Source: Candidatus Obscuribacterales bacterium (GTDB taxonomy: Bacteria > Cyanobacteriota > Vampirovibrionia > Obscuribacterales > Obscuribacteraceae). From it: DNA of 64,000 bases. Under the pieces are notes generated by a model that saw nothing but the letters and a program-made list of their open reading frames with translations, made no database searches and was not told the origin of the DNA. How positions within the stretch are numbered: the stretch's first letter is position 1; each line of letters starts with the position of its first letter. The position numbers were made by a program, and so were the translations under genes. Shown in pieces: positions 47,972 to 55,790 of this stretch. The stretch is from NCBI GenBank assembly GCA_019745505.1, contig JAIETE010000030.1, positions 1-64,000 on the forward strand. The letters are read 5' to 3'.

Positions 47972-49420
47972 ATGAAAACTATAATTGAGCCTTTCAGAAT
48001 CAAAGCGGTGGAGCCGATTCGATTGACATCGAGGGCGGAGCGAAACGCGCTTTTGGAGAAGTCCGGATATAATTTGTTTCAGATACACGCGCAGGATGTC
48101 ACCATTGACTTTTTGACCGACAGCGGGACGGCGGCGCTGTCTAGCGAACAGTGGTCTGCTCTTATGCGCGCCGACGAATCGTATGCTGGAGCCGCCAGCT
48201 TTTTCAGATTTGAGCGAGCCGTGCAATCGATTTTTGGTTTCCGATATACGTTGCCCGTGCACCAGGGGCGTGCCGCTGAGCGGTTGCTCTTCAAGCAAAT
48301 GGTCTCTGCGGATCACATAGTGCCTTCGAATACTCATTTTGATACTACTCGTGCCAACATAGAATCACTGGGAGCGGTAGCGCTCGATTTGCCCTGCGCA
48401 GAGTGGCGAACTTGCGATGCCGGCGCGGCGTTCTCCGGGAACATAGATCTAGTCCAATTGGAGAATCTCCTCAATAGTACTGAATATGGTGTAATACCGC
48501 TGGTTCTGCTAACTGTGACTAACAACGCGTGTGCAGGTCAGCCCGTGTCGATGCAGAATGTCAGAGAGACCAGCCGCTTGCTCAAAAGGCACCAGATTCC
48601 GCTGTTTCTCGATGCGGCACGCTTCGCCGAGAACGCTTACTTAATTCATGAGAGAGACAGTGAGTTTTCCAGTCGTTCGATTGCTGGGATCGCTGGTGAA
48701 ATGTTCGCCTATGCGGACGGCTGTTTGATGTCTTGCAAGAAAGACGGCATCGCAAACATTGGCGGATTCATTGGTGTCAACGAACTCGAACTGGCGGAGA
48801 AGCTGAAAGAGGAGATGATCGTTACAGAAGGCTTTCCCACTTACGGTGGTCTTTCGGGACGGGAATTGGAGACAATTGCGGTCGGACTCAATGAGGCGTT
48901 ACAGGAAGACTACCTTCGTTATCGCGAGGCGGCAGCATTGTATCTTCACAGTGGACTGCAAGAGATCGGAGTCCCGGTAGTTTCTCCTTCTTCTCTGCAC
49001 GCTGTCTACGTAGACGCCGCTGAGATGTTTCCACATGTTTCGGCTGTTGAACTGCCAGGGCAGGCTCTTGCTTGCGAACTATTTAGAGAGGCCGGAATTC
49101 GTACCTGTGAAATTGGCACCGCGATGTTTGGAAGAGTAGATGAGAAAACGGGTGCGACGATTTGCGCATCAAGGGAGTTAGTGCGGTTAGCTCTTCCTCG
49201 CCGAGTTTATACGCAAAGTCATTACGAGTACGTAATAGAGGCGTTCGAAAATATCTTGAAGCGCAGGTCTCACATTCGTGGGCTTAAATTCAAAACCCAG
49301 TCCAAAAGACTCAGGCATTTCACGGCCGTCTACGAGCCCCTAGATACTGATGTTTCGTCGCTGTTGAATAGCCCGGTTGTCCAAAAGTTCTGTCCTGATG
49401 AGCCTGCTTGCGAAATTTAA
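47972..49420 (+). CDS. tnaA: Tryptophanase-type beta-eliminating lyase
   Basis: The 482-residue PLP enzyme shares the lyase frame with its neighbour but follows tryptophanase in key blocks: [38 protein letters not shown], the PLP lysine in LMSCKKDG and AGIRTCEIGTAMFGR, where E. coli TnaA has an AGIRAVEIGS block. It should convert tryptophan to indole, pyruvate and ammonia, with some uncertainty on substrate because several loops differ. The ATG at 47972 follows AGGAAAAGG. Indole could serve as signal. It is convergent with the NOD-like gene. Confidence 0.85.
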   Translation: MKTIIEPFRIKAVEPIRLTSRAERNALLEKSGYNLFQIHAQDVTIDFLTDSGTAALSSEQWSALMRADESYAGAASFFRFERAVQSIFGFRYTLPVHQGRAAERLLFKQMVSADHIVPSNTHFDTTRANIESLGAVALDLPCAEWRTCDAGAAFSGNIDLVQLENLLNSTEYGVIPLVLLTVTNNACAGQPVSMQNVRETSRLLKRHQIPLFLDAARFAENAYLIHERDSEFSSRSIAGIAGEMFAYADGCLMSCKKDGIANIGGFIGVNELELAEKLKEEMIVTEGFPTYGGLSGRELETIAVGLNEALQEDYLRYREAAALYLHSGLQEIGVPVVSPSSLHAVYVDAAEMFPHVSAVELPGQALACELFREAGIRTCEIGTAMFGRVDEKTGATICASRELVRLALPRRVYTQSHYEYVIEAFENILKRRSHIRGLKFKTQSKRLRHFTAVYEPLDTDVSSLLNSPVVQKFCPDEPACEI

Positions 49421-49440
49421 TAACGTCTCCACTAATATCT

Positions 49441-51807
49441 CTAACTGGTCAAGGAAGTGTCTGCTTCCGCTTTTTCCAAAATGGGTTCCGGCGATATCAA
49501 GGCTTCTGATTTTGCCGGCGCTTCTTTTGGTTTTGTCGTGTACAACTGGCTGAGATTGTTCAGAACAAACATACATAATGGAACTACTCCACCAATGACA
49601 AAGATCGCACCGCCGACAATGCGCATCCATGTGAGGGTTTGAAAGGCGCTTGATTGCAAGAATGCCTGCGATCTGGCATACCAGAGTCCATCGGTAAGGA
49701 CGGCGTTCAGTTGTATCACCCCAGCCGGAAAAAGGTCGAGCAGTACCATAAGCATCAGACCTGCGTTCAAAGACCAGAATGCAACAGTAATTAACCTGCT
49801 GTTCCATGAATGTGAGGGAATTAAAAAGCGCAAACAGAAAAGCATAGCGGATAAGGCTAGATTTCCATAGACTCCCATTAGAGCTGCATGCCCGTGATTT
49901 ACTGTCAGATATGTTCCATGCTCATAGTAGTTGACTATGGGAAGGTTAATGATGAACCCGAACACACCGGCTCCCATGAAGTTCCAGAAGTTCACGGACA
50001 GCAAGAAGAGATATGAGTCTTCGTGAGCGAATTGTTCACGGGCACCAAGTCTCTTGCGCTCGTTTTGAGGAGCTTTCGCCAACCGGAATGATTCAAGCGT
50101 CAAAATTATCAGAGGAACCACTTGCAGTGTTGAGAAAACGCTGCCCAGAGCAAGGGTTTCCACTGGTTTCGCGTTCCAGTAGAAATTATGCGAGATTCCG
50201 ATGATACCTGAGCCCAAGAAGAGTAGTGTCGACAAATAGACCGCTCTTCCTGCGCTCTGAATCGTCACCAGTCCCATCAAATACATAAAACAAGCGATGA
50301 GTGCGGTCGTGAAGACTTCAAAAAACGCTTCCACCCACATATGAATGACGCACCATCTCCAGAAATCGGCGATAACGAAATTCGTCTTGGGGCCAGCCAC
50401 AAAGCCTGAGATGAACAAGCCGAGCACGCAGAGAACTGAATAGAAGAGCCAGTTGGGCAAGGCTAGGGGATGATCATTGCGCAGAAATCCTTTAATGCCG
50501 CGATAGATCAGGAACGCCCATACTCCAATAGCGAGGAAGAGAAGCCCCTGCCACAACTTTCCAAGTTCTACGAATTCCCAGCCTTGATTGCCAAGGAGCC
50601 ACCAGTCCTTGAGCATACCCAGTGGCCCCATCAGAACACCGACCGAACTGCCAATGACAAGAATGACTAGCATCAAGAAAAGCAGATTGACCAGATTTGC
50701 CTGCCCCTTCGGCTCGGCTTTAGTGAGCATGGGAATTATGAATAAAGATGCGCCCATCCAGCAGGTTGATATCCACAAAAGTGAAAGCTGCAAGTGCCAG
50801 CTGCGTGTTATCGGCAAAGGCAGAAACTTTGCGATGTCCACTCCCGCGAAGGTCGTGAACTGAACAAAGTCATGAATTGTCAGGACTCCGGCCAGGACCT
50901 GAAGCAGAAAAAGTAAAATTGCTGCAGCGAAGAATTTGTAGGTGGCTTTCTGAGTTGGCGAGGGGGTGAAGCTAGAGAGAAAGTCCAGTGTCATAAGTCT
51001 TCTCGCCGGATCAAGCAGCCTTGATTGTGAACCGTTTGAACCGACTCCTATAGATTCCGCCGGACTTTTGAGTGAAACATCTAGACGCCCACGCAGATAG
51101 AGAACGCCTCCCAGTCCTAGCATTAGACCCATGCACCCGGCCACACTCCAGAAAGTTATTGGCCAGCTGGGAACATTGCCGGCTAATGGATCATACGGCC
51201 AGTTGTGCGTATAGCTGTATTTATGCCCGGGGCGCACAGCGGAACATACCCATGCGCCCCAGAAGAAGAATGAAGTCAGATTTTGAAGTTGCTTCTCGTC
51301 ACTAATATATGAGACCGGATGTATTGTTTCTTTTCCAGTGCCTTGAAAGAAATCGTGGTAGTGTTTCACGAGCGTATAGTACGCTATTTTCTGACCCTCG
51401 CTGATCGAAACAGTGTTTCCAGCCGCATCGTATGCGTTGTGCCTGATTTCTCTTTTAACCTTGTTCTCGATGGCTGCCAGCCTGTCTACATCCAGTTTTG
51501 CCGTTTGATCTCCTCCGACATATGACTCAATCATTGCAGTTGTGATCAAGTGAAGTGCATCAGCTGTAAAGTCCGGACCACGTCCGGCACCATCGCCGAA
51601 CATACTGCCATAATTCATGAGGGCGTACTTTTGAAATACAAGCTGTCCTTCTAAAATCGAATTTTGCGAAACGACAACGCGGCCATCCTTGTCAACGAAG
51701 TCCGGTATCGGTGGTGCGTCCTGGTATGTGCGTATGCCCATGAAAACGACACCAGCCAATCCGCTAATTAGAACGATTGAGATAGGCAGCCACCATTTGC
51801 GAAACAT
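49441..51807 (-). CDS. NOR-family heme-copper protein with NO dismutase-like substitutions
   Basis: The 788-residue protein has the qNOR layout: N-terminal helix, large outer domain (about 30-215), then about thirteen helices. In Geobacillus qNOR numbering it keeps FeB ligands H508, E512 (HMWVE) and H559, but position 560 is Asn (SHNFYW instead of MHHLYF) and E581 is Gln (TLQVVP). In the quinol site H328 and F336 stay, while E332 is Gln and D746 is Gly. The heme histidines (NHGH) remain. Asn at 560 and loss of quinol-site residues are reported for putative NO dismutases. It may therefore dismutate NO to N2 and O2, or be a divergent NOR. The ATG at 51807 has GGAGG; a longer frame does not. Confidence 0.88.
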   Translation of the reverse strand: MFRKWWLPISIVLISGLAGVVFMGIRTYQDAPPIPDFVDKDGRVVVSQNSILEGQLVFQKYALMNYGSMFGDGAGRGPDFTADALHLITTAMIESYVGGDQTAKLDVDRLAAIENKVKREIRHNAYDAAGNTVSISEGQKIAYYTLVKHYHDFFQGTGKETIHPVSYISDEKQLQNLTSFFFWGAWVCSAVRPGHKYSYTHNWPYDPLAGNVPSWPITFWSVAGCMGLMLGLGGVLYLRGRLDVSLKSPAESIGVGSNGSQSRLLDPARRLMTLDFLSSFTPSPTQKATYKFFAAAILLFLLQVLAGVLTIHDFVQFTTFAGVDIAKFLPLPITRSWHLQLSLLWISTCWMGASLFIIPMLTKAEPKGQANLVNLLFLMLVILVIGSSVGVLMGPLGMLKDWWLLGNQGWEFVELGKLWQGLLFLAIGVWAFLIYRGIKGFLRNDHPLALPNWLFYSVLCVLGLFISGFVAGPKTNFVIADFWRWCVIHMWVEAFFEVFTTALIACFMYLMGLVTIQSAGRAVYLSTLLFLGSGIIGISHNFYWNAKPVETLALGSVFSTLQVVPLIILTLESFRLAKAPQNERKRLGAREQFAHEDSYLFLLSVNFWNFMGAGVFGFIINLPIVNYYEHGTYLTVNHGHAALMGVYGNLALSAMLFCLRFLIPSHSWNSRLITVAFWSLNAGLMLMVLLDLFPAGVIQLNAVLTDGLWYARSQAFLQSSAFQTLTWMRIVGGAIFVIGGVVPLCMFVLNNLSQLYTTKPKEAPAKSEALISPEPILEKAEADTSLTS

Positions 51808-51918
51808 ACGAATTCCTCCGCGCCATTCTTCTACTATCTTCATACGCCCTTGAGGCGAGAAATGTACAGTGTTCCGGCGCTAGTTTCGAAAAATCAGTCT
51901 GAAGGCGGACACCTGAAT

Positions 51919-51949
51919 GTGCCTACCGTATCTCCGCATGTATAGGCAC
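51919..51949. promoter_or_regulatory. Inverted repeat between NOD-like gene and membrane protein gene
   Basis: Arms GTGCCTA and TAGGCAC, perfect over seven bases, are 17 bases apart in the 218-base divergent gap between the NOD-like gene and the unknown membrane protein gene. Its central position suits an operator acting on both promoters. Confidence 0.45.
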
Positions 51950-52025
51950 CTCGTTGTAACTACTTACCAATTTTGACTTGTAATGCTTACGATTGAAATG
52001 ACGCCCCTTCGCAAAGGTTCTCAAA

Positions 52026-53102
52026 ATGCAGACTTACTATGGATCCGATGGACAGGCGCTTGTACGCGCACAGCAGAACCCGTGGCTGATTGGCAGAAAG
52101 GAGGATATCTCGTTTTTCTTTTTGCCAGTCATAGTGGCTGTGGCTGTTTATTATTTAGCTCAAACTCAGCTGGTAGCTAATTCAATGTTTTTGACTATGA
52201 TTGCGGCTTATGGATTTGGTCTGGGACCACTTCATCAAGGCGCTACCTGGTTCACATATTTTGATAAAGACAATTTGGCGTATTACAAAGGTAATCAGAT
52301 AAACAGATTTCGTTTTTTCATCTTGCCGCCGGTACTAATTTTGACTGGGATTGTCGCTACGATAGCTTGCCCTCAGTTCTTGTTCGGTGCTTTGACTGTT
52401 TGCCACGTCGACCATCTAGTGCAGCAGAGCGTGCGCCTGTCGCGCTTGTATAGAAAGGAGGATAAGTTCGCGACCACAAACTTCGAGCTTGAAGGAATTT
52501 CGCAGTACTCAATTGCATTTGCCTTCACTCTTGTTGGCTTTTACCGCTTCGATTTTTTAGGATTTGCTTCTATGCCTGGAGCGCTCTTTCTTACCATTGC
52601 AATTTGCGTAATAGCAATGCTTAGTGCGCTTGCGTACTTGGGCGGGATCTATCGGCAGCATATGGATGGATTGCCCTTGAACCTCCCTGCGTTGTTGTTT
52701 TGGATTCTATCCGTCTTGGCATGGGTTCCGGGAGCGTTGGTCTCAAATTACTTTGTGGCGTTCTTGATTCCGCTTACAATTCATTGGTTTCAGTTTCTCG
52801 GGATGAATGCCATTCTGGTTGAGCGAAAAGCCGCCTGTACAACTTGTTCTGCGACGGACTCGAGAAGGAGCTTGTTTCGTCCGGCTGGTATTTTGTTTGG
52901 TGTTTGTTTCATTTATTTGTCGATGTTTGTGTTCATTGACTTTCTCTGTCACTCGCCCGTCTCTGTTTATCTAAGGGGGATTTGTTTGGGCGTACTCGCC
53001 GGTCTGTCAATGTGTCACTACATGCTGGATACATTCATCTGGCGCTTTCAAGATGAGTACCAGCAGCAGCACATCTTGCCGTACATAATCAAAAGCGATT
53101 GA
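52026..53102 (+). CDS. Unknown polytopic membrane protein, histidine-containing
   Basis: The 358-residue protein has about nine to ten hydrophobic segments. Conserved-looking histidines lie in or near membrane parts: LHQGATWF near 72, CHVDHLVQQSVRL near 125, IHWFQFLG near 250 and MCHYMLDTFIWRF near 337. Such spaced histidines could bind metal or heme. I do not recognise the family, though an HYxLDxxIW ending is known from uncharacterised bacterial membrane proteins. It shares a divergent promoter region with the NOD-like gene, which makes a common function possible. Confidence 0.7.
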   Translation: MQTYYGSDGQALVRAQQNPWLIGRKEDISFFFLPVIVAVAVYYLAQTQLVANSMFLTMIAAYGFGLGPLHQGATWFTYFDKDNLAYYKGNQINRFRFFILPPVLILTGIVATIACPQFLFGALTVCHVDHLVQQSVRLSRLYRKEDKFATTNFELEGISQYSIAFAFTLVGFYRFDFLGFASMPGALFLTIAICVIAMLSALAYLGGIYRQHMDGLPLNLPALLFWILSVLAWVPGALVSNYFVAFLIPLTIHWFQFLGMNAILVERKAACTTCSATDSRRSLFRPAGILFGVCFIYLSMFVFIDFLCHSPVSVYLRGICLGVLAGLSMCHYMLDTFIWRFQDEYQQQHILPYIIKSD

Positions 53103-53167
53103 TGTCGCACCGCTACTGACTGCCAGGTGAAACAGGCATGGTCTCTACTCTGTGCTCATCCCTGGTG

Positions 53168-53276
53168 TTGATGTAATACATTTTCACTCTGGTACATCAA
53201 AATCGAGGCGACATTCCGGCTCCTCTCTTGATCGAGATGTGACGCAAGAACGGTGCCGCTGGGAAAGGTCGCCTCG
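53168..53276. other. Two consecutive hairpins, possible structured RNA
   Basis: The 313-base gap between the membrane protein gene and the second Rrf2 gene holds two inverted repeats in a row: TTGATGTA with TACATCAA (53168-53200) and CGAGGCGAC with GTCGCCTCG (53204-53276). No coding frame in the gap looks real. They may end the upstream transcript or form a small RNA; no known family is recognised. Confidence 0.3.
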
Positions 53277-53415
53277 ACGAGGATCTGTCACTTGGTGTTG
53301 CTGCTTTTCTTCGCTCTCTTTTTCGATGATTAGTGTGGTGATCGATTGTGTTTCTTGAAATGACTGTTTGCGGCTCGTAAAGTATCGGCATACTTTTGCT
53401 CAGCTAGCCTAGCAA

Positions 53416-53844
53416 TCATTTAAGACTTTCGAGAAGTGGTATCGATTTCGTCGGTGTGGAAAGAATATCTTGTATACTTGTTTCCGCGAAACTTCGCTGC
53501 AAGATAGCTGTTGCGTCGTCTATTTTTCTATGAAGAGCGCAAAGTACCGTTCCATGTGACTCGATCCCAAGCGGACAATGCTCAATCCGTTGAATCGGGT
53601 CGACAGCATTTACCACATCCAGCGTGCAGATTTCGACTGGCTCATTTACCAAACAAAATCCTCCGCCACAGCCTCTTTGAGAGCGCACGATATTAGCCTT
53701 TACGAGAAGCTGCATAACTTTAGAAAGATACGCAGGGGGCACCCTTGTCGCTATTGCAATTTGCTTCGTTGTGAATGCCGAATTCGGATTCATAGCCAGA
53801 TAAACGACAGCTCTGAGAGCGTACTCTGCTGTTTGAGAGATCAT
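53416..53844 (-). CDS. Rrf2-family transcriptional regulator, second copy
   Basis: The 142-residue protein is closely related to the Rrf2 protein at 3316-3786: MISQTAEYALRAVVYLA start, winged helix with RGCGGGF wing, and the same HCPLGIES through LCALHRKIDDA block with two cysteines in the cluster region. A further Cys sits in the wing (RGCGG) and one follows (FCL), so the possible ligand set differs from the first copy. It precedes no gene in its own direction, but lies between the NOD-like gene and the rubredoxin-RIC and globin genes, which are likely targets. Confidence 0.88.
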   Translation of the reverse strand: MISQTAEYALRAVVYLAMNPNSAFTTKQIAIATRVPPAYLSKVMQLLVKANIVRSQRGCGGGFCLVNEPVEICTLDVVNAVDPIQRIEHCPLGIESHGTVLCALHRKIDDATAILQRSFAETSIQDILSTPTKSIPLLESLK

Positions 53845-53923
53845 TTTGCAATTCCTTTTATGAGATCTCGACAGATCGCGTTGCCGGTTAGATAGCCTCT
53901 ACTGTCATTCCTTGTATCTGTCA

Positions 53924-54907
53924 CTAGCTTATGGCTATACTCGATTTTGCTTCATTTGATGCAGAGGAAATTTTCAAGCAGCGCGGAAAAAGAATGTTGT
54001 TCTCCTTATGGACATGCAGATGCATCTCAGACTCAAAATTTGCCAATGATTTGAGAAGCACTTTGAAGGTGGTGCATGCATCCGGTGGAGGATTGTAATC
54101 ATTGGTCAAATTTCGAAGTGTGCATAGGGCTTCACCTGCATCCTCGTGTTCCATAGTCATAACCGCTATTGGGTGTTCGATACCTGCGCCGCAACCAAAC
54201 ATTGCGCTCTTGTTTGCTTCCATCGCGGCTATGCCGGGGAAAAGTATTAATTCTTCCTTCTGCATATGCAACTCTAACTGTTCCTTTAGGCGAGCAAAAA
54301 TTTCCGCCACTTTAATCATTTCGGGATGACTGTTCCCATGGACGCGCGCTACCTTATCGGTTAGAGCAAGAATTCTTTTCAGTTCAAGCCGCAGAGGATC
54401 GTGATAGCAAGCCAAAATATGATCGATCAATTCCTTGAGGCTTGTGCGCGTCCAGTCAGGCTCGAGCACGGGTTCAAGTTTCTCGGAAACTATATTTAGT
54501 TTTTGCATTATGGTCTCTACATCCAGGTGCCTTTTCTGACAGGCGTCTGCCAGGCTGATCTTGCCGCCACAGCAGTAATCGATGCCATACTGCTCAAAAA
54601 ATTGAGTGAACGCCGGATTCATGATCACTAATTCTCCGACAGGAGATTCTTTTGTGATTTTTGACTTCGAATCTATGGGAACGTTTAGTTTGATCTTCTT
54701 GTGAGGTTCACAAACCTGCTCCAAGCCAGGCAAACGCACACATGAGCACGGTTGAAACATCTCTTTTTTTGAATTGCAATCAGGACAATTCCATTCTTCC
54801 GGGAGATCCTCGAAACTTTGCAATGGAGCAATATGTTGCCTCGGCTCTCCCACTGCTTCGTCGTAAATGTAGTTGCACACCGTGCATATGTTTTTTGCAT
54901 TAGACAT
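53924..54907 (-). CDS. Rubredoxin-RIC (ScdA/YtfE) fusion, Fe-S repair di-iron protein
   Basis: The 327-residue protein joins three parts. A rubredoxin domain comes first (about 1-60, CTVCNYIYD and CPDC for one iron). Next is a ScdA N-terminal domain (about 85-145, FFEQYGIDYCCGGK). Last comes a hemerythrin-like four-helix domain (about 165-310) with di-iron ligands in IDHILACYHD, LELHMQKEE, TMEHEDAGE and LHVHKENNILFP. RIC proteins release iron to repair Fe-S clusters hurt by NO. A fused rubredoxin would supply electrons. The start at 54907 has a GGCGGAG site. It is followed downstream by the Rrf2 gene on the same strand. Confidence 0.92.
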   Translation of the reverse strand: MSNAKNICTVCNYIYDEAVGEPRQHIAPLQSFEDLPEEWNCPDCNSKKEMFQPCSCVRLPGLEQVCEPHKKIKLNVPIDSKSKITKESPVGELVIMNPAFTQFFEQYGIDYCCGGKISLADACQKRHLDVETIMQKLNIVSEKLEPVLEPDWTRTSLKELIDHILACYHDPLRLELKRILALTDKVARVHGNSHPEMIKVAEIFARLKEQLELHMQKEELILFPGIAAMEANKSAMFGCGAGIEHPIAVMTMEHEDAGEALCTLRNLTNDYNPPPDACTTFKVLLKSLANFESEMHLHVHKENNILFPRCLKISSASNEAKSSIAIS

Positions 54908-55045
54908 AACAAGCTCCGCCCGTTTATGATATTGGACCATTGTGTCCAGATTAGCTTTTTCAGTCCTCGTTTCTATCGTTCCCAGGTATGATTTTGCCTG
55001 TCCTTCGATTGGACTAACCGCGAAGCTCGCTACGTGTCGACTTCG

Positions 55046-55570
55046 TTACGCTTCTCCGGACTGCCCTTCGGCAACCCATGGACGTGGATCGTCTTTCTTG
55101 AATCCATTAGGCTCGAAGCCTGCCTTGGTTAGTTCTTCTTGAAATTTATTCGGATTCTCTGCCGCTTCTATCATAATTTTGGAGACTGTCTTTAGAGCAT
55201 CTTCCCATGTGCTTTTCATTTCTTCAGTCCACTCGCCCTCTTTGCTTAGATGTTCGGCAAGCACTGACACCAGATTTTCTGATACTGCAGCATAGTGGGC
55301 ACTTTCGGTTTTGTATTTGAGATGACGAATACCCATTGCATGCAAGAAGGGTACGAGGATGTCTGGCTTTTCCACTGCTCCAACAATGGATGCCACCGAG
55401 GCAAGCAGTTTCTTGTGCTGTTCCTCTGGTGGGGTTGAGAATAGTGGACGGACGGCTGGATACTTCTCGAAAAGCCTGGCGTAAAACCTCATTCCAAGAG
55501 CTGTAGCACCACCGTTTTCTATTTTGGCGCGTTCAAAAGTCTCTCTAAGTAATTTTGCATTTAACGACAT
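55046..55570 (-). CDS. Single-domain globin
   Basis: The 174-residue protein has the globin fold as in the heme domain of flavohemoglobin and Vitreoscilla hemoglobin: FYARLFEKYPAVRPLFS near 30-46 (Tyr and Phe of the heme pocket), a LHAMGIRHLKYKTESAHYAAVSENL stretch with the proximal His near 85, and WEDALKTVSKIMIEAA near 128. No reductase domain follows. Such globins react with NO and O2 to give nitrate or store O2. It lies between RIC and a sensor kinase, with two palindromes in front. Start context is consistent with MSLNAKLLRETF. Confidence 0.92.
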   Translation of the reverse strand: MSLNAKLLRETFERAKIENGGATALGMRFYARLFEKYPAVRPLFSTPPEEQHKKLLASVASIVGAVEKPDILVPFLHAMGIRHLKYKTESAHYAAVSENLVSVLAEHLSKEGEWTEEMKSTWEDALKTVSKIMIEAAENPNKFQEELTKAGFEPNGFKKDDPRPWVAEGQSGEA

Positions 55571-55657
55571 TGTGTTGGCTCCTAAAAGCGTACTTTGATT
55601 CTGCGGCTAGCCCAGTTGTGTGATTGCAAATGATCGCATTGTCACCGTTTCTGCTCA

Positions 55658-55701
55658 ATCATCTCAAAAGATGATATTCGGGTGCTCATCCCCACGGATG
55701 A
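55658..55701. promoter_or_regulatory. Tandem palindromic sites in front of the globin gene
   Basis: Two perfect inverted repeats with four-base spacers lie 88-131 bases before the globin start: ATCATCT-N4-AGATGAT (55658-55675) and TCATCC-N4-GGATGA (55686-55701). Their centres are 27 bases apart. They share the pattern TCATCY-N4-RGATGA, which indicates a dimeric regulator binding twice. Confidence 0.6.
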
Positions 55702-55790
55702 TTCCAGGCTGTAAGAGTGCTTGCAATATCCGGTCATCTTGGTCAATTGCTAATAGACATTATTTGTGTAGGCAATTGTTCGTTTGATGA

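Noticed and set aside
53168-53200. TTGAT and ATCAA halves as an FNR box
   Set aside because: The halves are separated by far more than the four bases an FNR site requires.
53924-54330. 75-codon plus-strand ORF and others inside the RIC gene
   Set aside because: They lie opposite well-supported hemerythrin domain coding sequence.
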